41,926 nt of DNA, taken from positions 1-41,926 of the IMG/VR virus record IMGVR_UViG_3300021960_000166, one strand, 5' to 3'. Source of the stretch: a virus. Below the pieces are notes generated by a model. It was not told the origin of the DNA. It did not search any database and saw nothing but the letters and a program-made list of their open reading frames with translations. Position numbers and translations under genes: made by a program. Positions 38,472 to 41,926 of the stretch are shown in pieces; positions within the stretch are counted from its first letter, which is position 1; every line of letters starts with the position of its first letter.

Positions 38472-38846
38472 TTATAACGGTTTATAATAATAGACAACGT
38501 TGTCTTCTATTGTTTGATCCCTAAGCCAATCAATAACTGCCTCACCTTCTTCACCAGATTGATCTGTATATTTTTCAATCAAATAGTTTTTAAAATCTTT
38601 ATCTGATAAAGGCCATTGGTAATAAGGATCAATAATATTATTAGCTAAAAGAACTAACCAATCATAATCAACACTTCCATAATAATCAAGTGCAATATCT
38701 TGAGGTCTTTCATTTTCTTTAACAGTATATGGTAAGTGCAAATATGGATTGTTAGAAATAGTTTTAACAAACTCAGCACGTCGAGTAATATCTTTTACAC
38801 GTACACCTTGATATGTTATAACGGGAAAATGTTCAAAATATTTCAA
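38472..38846 (-). CDS. gp53: Baseplate wedge protein gp53
   Basis: 124 residues (T4: 196), the shorter form seen in marine phages. Conserved parts: MKYFEHFPVITYQGV, DITRRAEF, then the gp53 core YTVKENERPQDIALDYYGSVDYDWLVLLAN (about 39-68), and DPYYQWPLSDKDFKNYLIEKY. This core resembles a LysM-type fold and in T4 lies in the inner baseplate, clamping wedge junctions together. AAGGAGT gives a good ribosome binding site. The short C-terminal part (about 98-124) replaces the longer T4 one. Confidence 0.88.
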   Translation of the reverse strand: MKYFEHFPVITYQGVRVKDITRRAEFVKTISNNPYLHLPYTVKENERPQDIALDYYGSVDYDWLVLLANNIIDPYYQWPLSDKDFKNYLIEKYTDQSGEEGEAVIDWLRDQTIEDNVVYYYKPL

Positions 38847-38870
38847 CTTTTACTCCTTTTACGCTCTTCT

Positions 38871-39971
38871 TTAGGCCAATGTTCCGGGTAGCACGACACC
38901 ACCTAGGTTATCAAAATTTGGTGATTCAGTTTCTGATACGGCCGGTGTTCCAGCACCTACAGTCTGATAATCTTCAGCAGCTTCAGTGTTAAGTTCTGTA
39001 AATGCTACTGTTAAACTTACTACACCTGGCTTACCCCCTTTAATAATTGGCAGCGCGGCGGAATTTCCACCGTAGTTAACATCTACTTGACTTATCATAC
39101 ACGGTTTGAATCTTGGGAAAAATGACGGATCTATGCCAAGAAGCGATAATTCAACGGTTGCTGGATAATTAAAAAACAATCTTGAAATACCAACACCGTT
39201 TTCATCGCCTAACGTTTCTGTACTAGGTAATGCATTTCTTTTCAGTGTAGCTATGATTTGTCTAATTTGTTCAGAGTCTGCTTCATTAGAAGGATACATA
39301 TCCCAGTTAAACGTAAAGCTTCTCAAATTAACTCCTCTAAACGTAAGTGTTTCACGAGGATTCATTGCTGTGCCAGTAATATTATTAACTGATTGACCGA
39401 TTGCTGGGCTTAGACTACTTACTAAATATGTAGCTGCTTGAGCTGCAGAAGAAATTTTCAATTCTTCTAATGCTGACGTAATTCCGTCCATAATTCCGCC
39501 AGCCATCCCACCATTTTCTTCTGATGTCATTCTCGCAAAAGCTTTACCCGCTTCTTCGGTAAGTTTGGCTATTTTCTGGGCTGCGTCTCCAATTTGACCT
39601 GGAACAGAAGCTAGCGAAGCATCACTGTTTATCAAACTTCCAAGGCCTGAAGCAATTGTATCTACAATAACATCTCTTTCCATACCTACTATGTTAATAC
39701 TGAGACTATCTAATATTTGATTTGGAAAAGGAAGTTCAATTGTGGTTTGTTCTCTTAAGGACGTTGCAGCTTCGAATCTTCCTTCTGCGTTGACACTGCC
39801 AATATTTTGTGCTACTTGTTGATTATATCTTTCATCAATATTTTTATAATCGTATTTTTTAAAGTTTAACAAAATCGTGTGCGGATATGGCACAGCTGGA
39901 AAGCTAAACCTACCAATTCGCGTATTACCTTTTGCACGATTAATAACGATTTCTGGTCGCGTTGATGACAT
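38871..39971 (-). CDS. gp48: Baseplate tail tube cap gp48
   Basis: 366 residues, close to T4 gp48 (364). Recognisable pieces are RFSFPAVPYPHTILLNFKKY near the start, LPFPNQILDSLSINI near 80, and RTLTFRGVNLRSFTFNWDMYPSN-like text near 215-235. Also present are SRLFFNYPATVELS and FFPRFKPCMISQVDVNYGG near the end. gp48 sits on top of the hub and nucleates the gp54/gp19 tube. It is the first gene of the leftward operon, 49 bases downstream of a TATAAATA late element, with AGGAAA before the start. The central helical part (about 110-190) is Ala/Gly-rich. Nothing is missing. Confidence 0.85.
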   Translation of the reverse strand: MSSTRPEIVINRAKGNTRIGRFSFPAVPYPHTILLNFKKYDYKNIDERYNQQVAQNIGSVNAEGRFEAATSLREQTTIELPFPNQILDSLSINIVGMERDVIVDTIASGLGSLINSDASLASVPGQIGDAAQKIAKLTEEAGKAFARMTSEENGGMAGGIMDGITSALEELKISSAAQAATYLVSSLSPAIGQSVNNITGTAMNPRETLTFRGVNLRSFTFNWDMYPSNEADSEQIRQIIATLKRNALPSTETLGDENGVGISRLFFNYPATVELSLLGIDPSFFPRFKPCMISQVDVNYGGNSAALPIIKGGKPGVVSLTVAFTELNTEAAEDYQTVGAGTPAVSETESPNFDNLGGVVLPGTLA

Positions 39972-39988
39972 TTGTTTTTCCTAACTAA

Positions 39989-39996
39989 GATAAATA
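39989..39996 (+). promoter_or_regulatory. Late-promoter-like element before gp4
   Basis: GATAAATA, one base off the T4 late TATAAATA, 43 bases before the gp4 ATG. It pairs with the opposite-strand element at 40020-40027, so both operons of the divergent spacer could start here. There is no recognisable -35. Confidence 0.5.
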
Positions 39997-40019
39997 GTAT
40001 TGAGCTAACTCTATCCACT

Positions 40020-40027
40020 TATTTATA
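40020..40027 (-). promoter_or_regulatory. T4-type late promoter element before gp48
   Basis: The - strand reads TATAAATA, the exact T4 late consensus, about 48 bases before the gp48 ATG. It would fire the long leftward baseplate operon. Confidence 0.7.
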
Positions 40028-40039
40028 TTGATTTTTTAA

Positions 40040-40501
40040 ATGGCATACAAAGGTAGATTTCGACCAGAAAACCCTGGAAAGTACAAAGGAGATCCTACAA
40101 AAATAATTTATAGGTCTCTTTGGGAGTTTAAATTTTTTCGTCATGTAGACAAGCATCCGGATGTTATTTGGTGGCAATCTGAAGAAGTGATCGTTCCATA
40201 TAGATCACCAATCGATGGAAAGTCACACAGATATTTTCCTGATGTAATTGTCCATGTAAGAGATAAAAAAACTAGTGTCCCAAAAACAATTATGATTGAA
40301 ATTAAACCTAAAGCTCAGACTAAACCGCCAGATGTGAGTAAAAAAAATGCTACGAAATCTGGAAGAATATCGAGAAGATATTTGAACGAGGTTAAAACGT
40401 GGGGAGTCAATGAAGCTAAGTGGAAAGCAGCTAGACAATTTTGTGAAAATAAAGGTTGGGAATTTGCAATATATACAGAACACGAATTAGGGATTAAGTA
40501 G
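40040..40501 (+). CDS. gp4: Head completion protein gp4, PD-(D/E)XK-like fold
   Basis: 153 residues, T4 gp4 being 150. Conserved motifs are GRFRPENPGKYKGDPTKIIY, RSLWEFKF, KHPDVIWWQSEEVIVPYRSP, HRYFPD, and the ending WKAARQFCENKGWEFAIYTE. The arrangement Glu29, Asp68 and Glu87-x-Lys89 (YFPD ... IEIKP) fits a PD-(D/E)XK nuclease core. In T4, gp4 (with gp50/65) finishes the head so that the tail can attach. No clear Shine-Dalgarno precedes the ATG, only an A/T-rich stretch. The stop directly abuts the next ATG. Confidence 0.92.
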   Translation: MAYKGRFRPENPGKYKGDPTKIIYRSLWEFKFFRHVDKHPDVIWWQSEEVIVPYRSPIDGKSHRYFPDVIVHVRDKKTSVPKTIMIEIKPKAQTKPPDVSKKNATKSGRISRRYLNEVKTWGVNEAKWKAARQFCENKGWEFAIYTEHELGIK

Positions 40502-41113
40502 ATGGCAGCATCAACATTTGATGAAATCTTATTGAAAGGAATAAAATCCGGTAAAGCGCCGGGTCGAACAAAAGACGCCCGTAGTTGGTATCGTAATCAA
40601 GCAAAAAGATTTACAGTTGCAGAAGCCGATCCTAAGAAAATTATTCGTGAAAAACGAGCTTCTGCTACTTACGAAATTAGACTCGGATCTATGTATATGT
40701 TTCGATACGATCCAAAACATAAAAAGACTCTTCCATACTATGACACATTCCCTCTCGTGTTTCCAATAAATAGAACAGAAGGTGGATTTCAGGGCTTAAA
40801 TATGCACTATCTTCCGCCTCTTTTACGTGCAAAATTAATGGACGCACTTTATACTACTGTTACTAATAAAAAATATGATGAAACAACTCGAATTAAAATC
40901 AGTTATGACATTTTGAATAGCGTAAGAAAATATAGAGAATTTGCACCAACTTTTAAACATTATTTAGATTCACAAATTAGAACTAGATTTATATTAGTTG
41001 AACCCGCAGAATGGGACATTGCACTCTTCTTACCAACTGCTAGATTTGAAGGTGCAGATAAGAGACAAGTTTGGCGCGAATCTAAAAATATTATAGCAGG
41101 GAGATTTAAGTAA
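40502..41113 (+). CDS. Conserved 203-aa protein after gp4, unknown
   Basis: I know this family as a conserved, unnamed protein of T4-like phages but cannot assign a role. Visible features are a basic N-terminus (SWYRNQAKRFTV, a KKIIREKR cluster), the central motif MYMFRYDPKHKKTLPYYDTF with PLVFPI, then GFQGLNMHYLPPLLRAKLMD. The C-terminal ILVEPAEWDIALFLP is followed by a basic stretch. There is no signal or membrane segment. T4 gene 2 (DNA end protector) neighbours gene 4 in T4, but I see no specific likeness. The ATG directly follows the gp4 TAG, so the two are coupled. The high basic content would allow DNA or virion contact; that is inference. Confidence 0.6.
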   Translation: MAASTFDEILLKGIKSGKAPGRTKDARSWYRNQAKRFTVAEADPKKIIREKRASATYEIRLGSMYMFRYDPKHKKTLPYYDTFPLVFPINRTEGGFQGLNMHYLPPLLRAKLMDALYTTVTNKKYDETTRIKISYDILNSVRKYREFAPTFKHYLDSQIRTRFILVEPAEWDIALFLPTARFEGADKRQVWRESKNIIAGRFK

Positions 41114-41881
41114 ATGCCATTCAACATAAGTGATTTTAAATCTACTTTCGATCGATTTGGCGGCCCCGCTCGAACAAATCTTTTTGAAGTAAGAATTAAT
41201 CGACTTCCTCGAGGAGTTTCTGCTCTTGTATCTCCAAGAGATTTTAGATTCTTTTGCTCGCAAATTTCGGTTCCTGGAATTAATTTTGAACAAGCAACTC
41301 AAATTCATGTAGGCCAAAGGCAAAAAGTATATCCAATGGGAATTACTACAGAGCCAGTGAGTGGACTTTTTCTTTGTGATTCGAGTCATCAAATCATCTC
41401 GTTTTTTCATCAATGGGCACAGCAAATAATTAACTATGGAACAGCTGGTGGCAATTTTTCTGAAGTAGATGGAAAGTTACCCTATGAAGTAGGTTATAAA
41501 GACGAGTATTCAACGGATATTACAATCCATCACTATACTACTGATAGCTTTGAATCGAGATATTATGAAACAAAATTAGAAAAAGCGTTTCCAATTGCAG
41601 TTGGCGATGTTCAATTAGCATGGAGTGAAAACGATTCTTTTCTTCAAATGCCAATCAGTTTTTCTTACGACCGCATTTCTTATAGTGGAGAAAAAGTAGG
41701 AGGAAGAGGACGTTTAAATAGAGGTGATGGATTATTAGGGTTAATTGGTGCTGTTGCTGGTTTTACAGACGTAGTAAGACAAACTATAAATCAAGGAAAC
41801 AGCCCAACGAGCATTCAGGATGCAGTTAATAGATTGAATCGAGTAAGAAACTCGTTTGACAACATTTCAGATCGTATTTAA
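41114..41881 (+). CDS. gp54-like baseplate tail tube initiator
   Basis: 255 residues (T4 gp54: 320). The layout fits the tube/initiator fold: ARTNLFEVRI near residue 20, the FCSQISVPGINFEQATQIHV strand-turn-strand near 50, then IISFFHQWAQQII near 100, and VQLAWSENDSFLQMPISFSYDRI near 175-195. A C-terminal Gly-rich and helical tail follows (GLLGLIGAVAGFTDVVRQ, about 215-240). T4 gp54 starts the tail tube on the gp48 cap, and the divergent gp48 operon lies next door. The name rests on pattern and position, and a related tube-fold protein is possible. GGGAG precedes the start. Confidence 0.6.
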   Translation: MPFNISDFKSTFDRFGGPARTNLFEVRINRLPRGVSALVSPRDFRFFCSQISVPGINFEQATQIHVGQRQKVYPMGITTEPVSGLFLCDSSHQIISFFHQWAQQIINYGTAGGNFSEVDGKLPYEVGYKDEYSTDITIHHYTTDSFESRYYETKLEKAFPIAVGDVQLAWSENDSFLQMPISFSYDRISYSGEKVGGRGRLNRGDGLLGLIGAVAGFTDVVRQTINQGNSPTSIQDAVNRLNRVRNSFDNISDRI

Positions 41882-41905
41882 AGCGATTGATTAGGAGAAT
41901 ATATT

Positions 41906-41926
41906 ATGGTTTTACCAAAAATCGAT
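41906..41926 (+). CDS. Start of a further + strand gene (partial, 7 codons), perhaps a gp26-type baseplate hub protein
   Basis: ATG preceded by TTAGGAGAA gives MVLPKID and then the window ends. In marine T4-like phages, hub-assembly proteins of the gp26/T4 baseplate family often begin with a similar (A/V)LPKID and follow this position. Seven residues are too few to be sure. Confidence 0.4.

Noticed and set aside
1-41926. tRNA genes, CRISPR arrays, insertion sequences, attachment sites
   Set aside because: Almost all sequence is structural coding. No cloverleaf, spacer-repeat array, transposase or integrase was seen by eye.

Overview
This window is the tail and baseplate module of a large contractile-tailed, T4-like bacteriophage. 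The order gp48, gp53, hub proteins, gp5, gp25, gp6, gp7 position, gp8 and DUF4815 protein is one I know from marine T4-like myoviruses of cyanobacteria and SAR11-type bacteria. The AT-rich coding, the shared fibre N-terminus (MAKISELPPITGANT), the cupredoxin-like fibre domain and the collagen-like fibre all fit a marine phage. The host itself cannot be read from this window. Nearly every base is coding. No tRNA, CRISPR array, insertion sequence or integrase was seen.

Right edge (about 40040-41926, + strand): gp4 head completion protein, a 203-residue conserved protein, a gp54-like tail tube initiator, and the first seven codons of another gene. A 68-bp divergent spacer (39972-40039) carries T4-late-type promoter elements on both strands.

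Middle (39971-18345, - strand, read right to left): gp48 tube cap, gp53 wedge, an 83-residue protein, a gp27-like hub, gp5 spike without the T4 lysozyme domain, a tail protein ending in an M15-type zinc peptidase, gp25, gp6, and a wedge protein in the gp7 position. Then comes a two-gene cassette, a cupredoxin-containing fibre and a complete subtilisin-family protease. It is flanked at both ends by the same stop-codon/late-promoter-like sequence. gp8, a 1789-residue DUF4815 protein and a 64-residue coiled-coil protein follow.

Left part (18352-1, - strand): a fibre with a C-terminal S74 self-cleaving chaperone domain. Next is a 4141-residue giant fibre made of pentapeptide-like repeats, a beta-helix-like domain, and 19 or 20 copies of a KCxRD module. 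Then follow a 140-residue protein and a collagen-like fibre of at least 1355 residues that runs off the left edge.

Together these genes would build the tube cap, hub, spike and six-wedge baseplate, then the adsorption apparatus. Three peptidase domains of different type (M15, S8, S74) lie in one structural cluster. The most unusual items are the giant repeat protein, the subtilase/cupredoxin cassette, and the apparent swap of the T4 spike lysozyme for a peptidase on the next gene.
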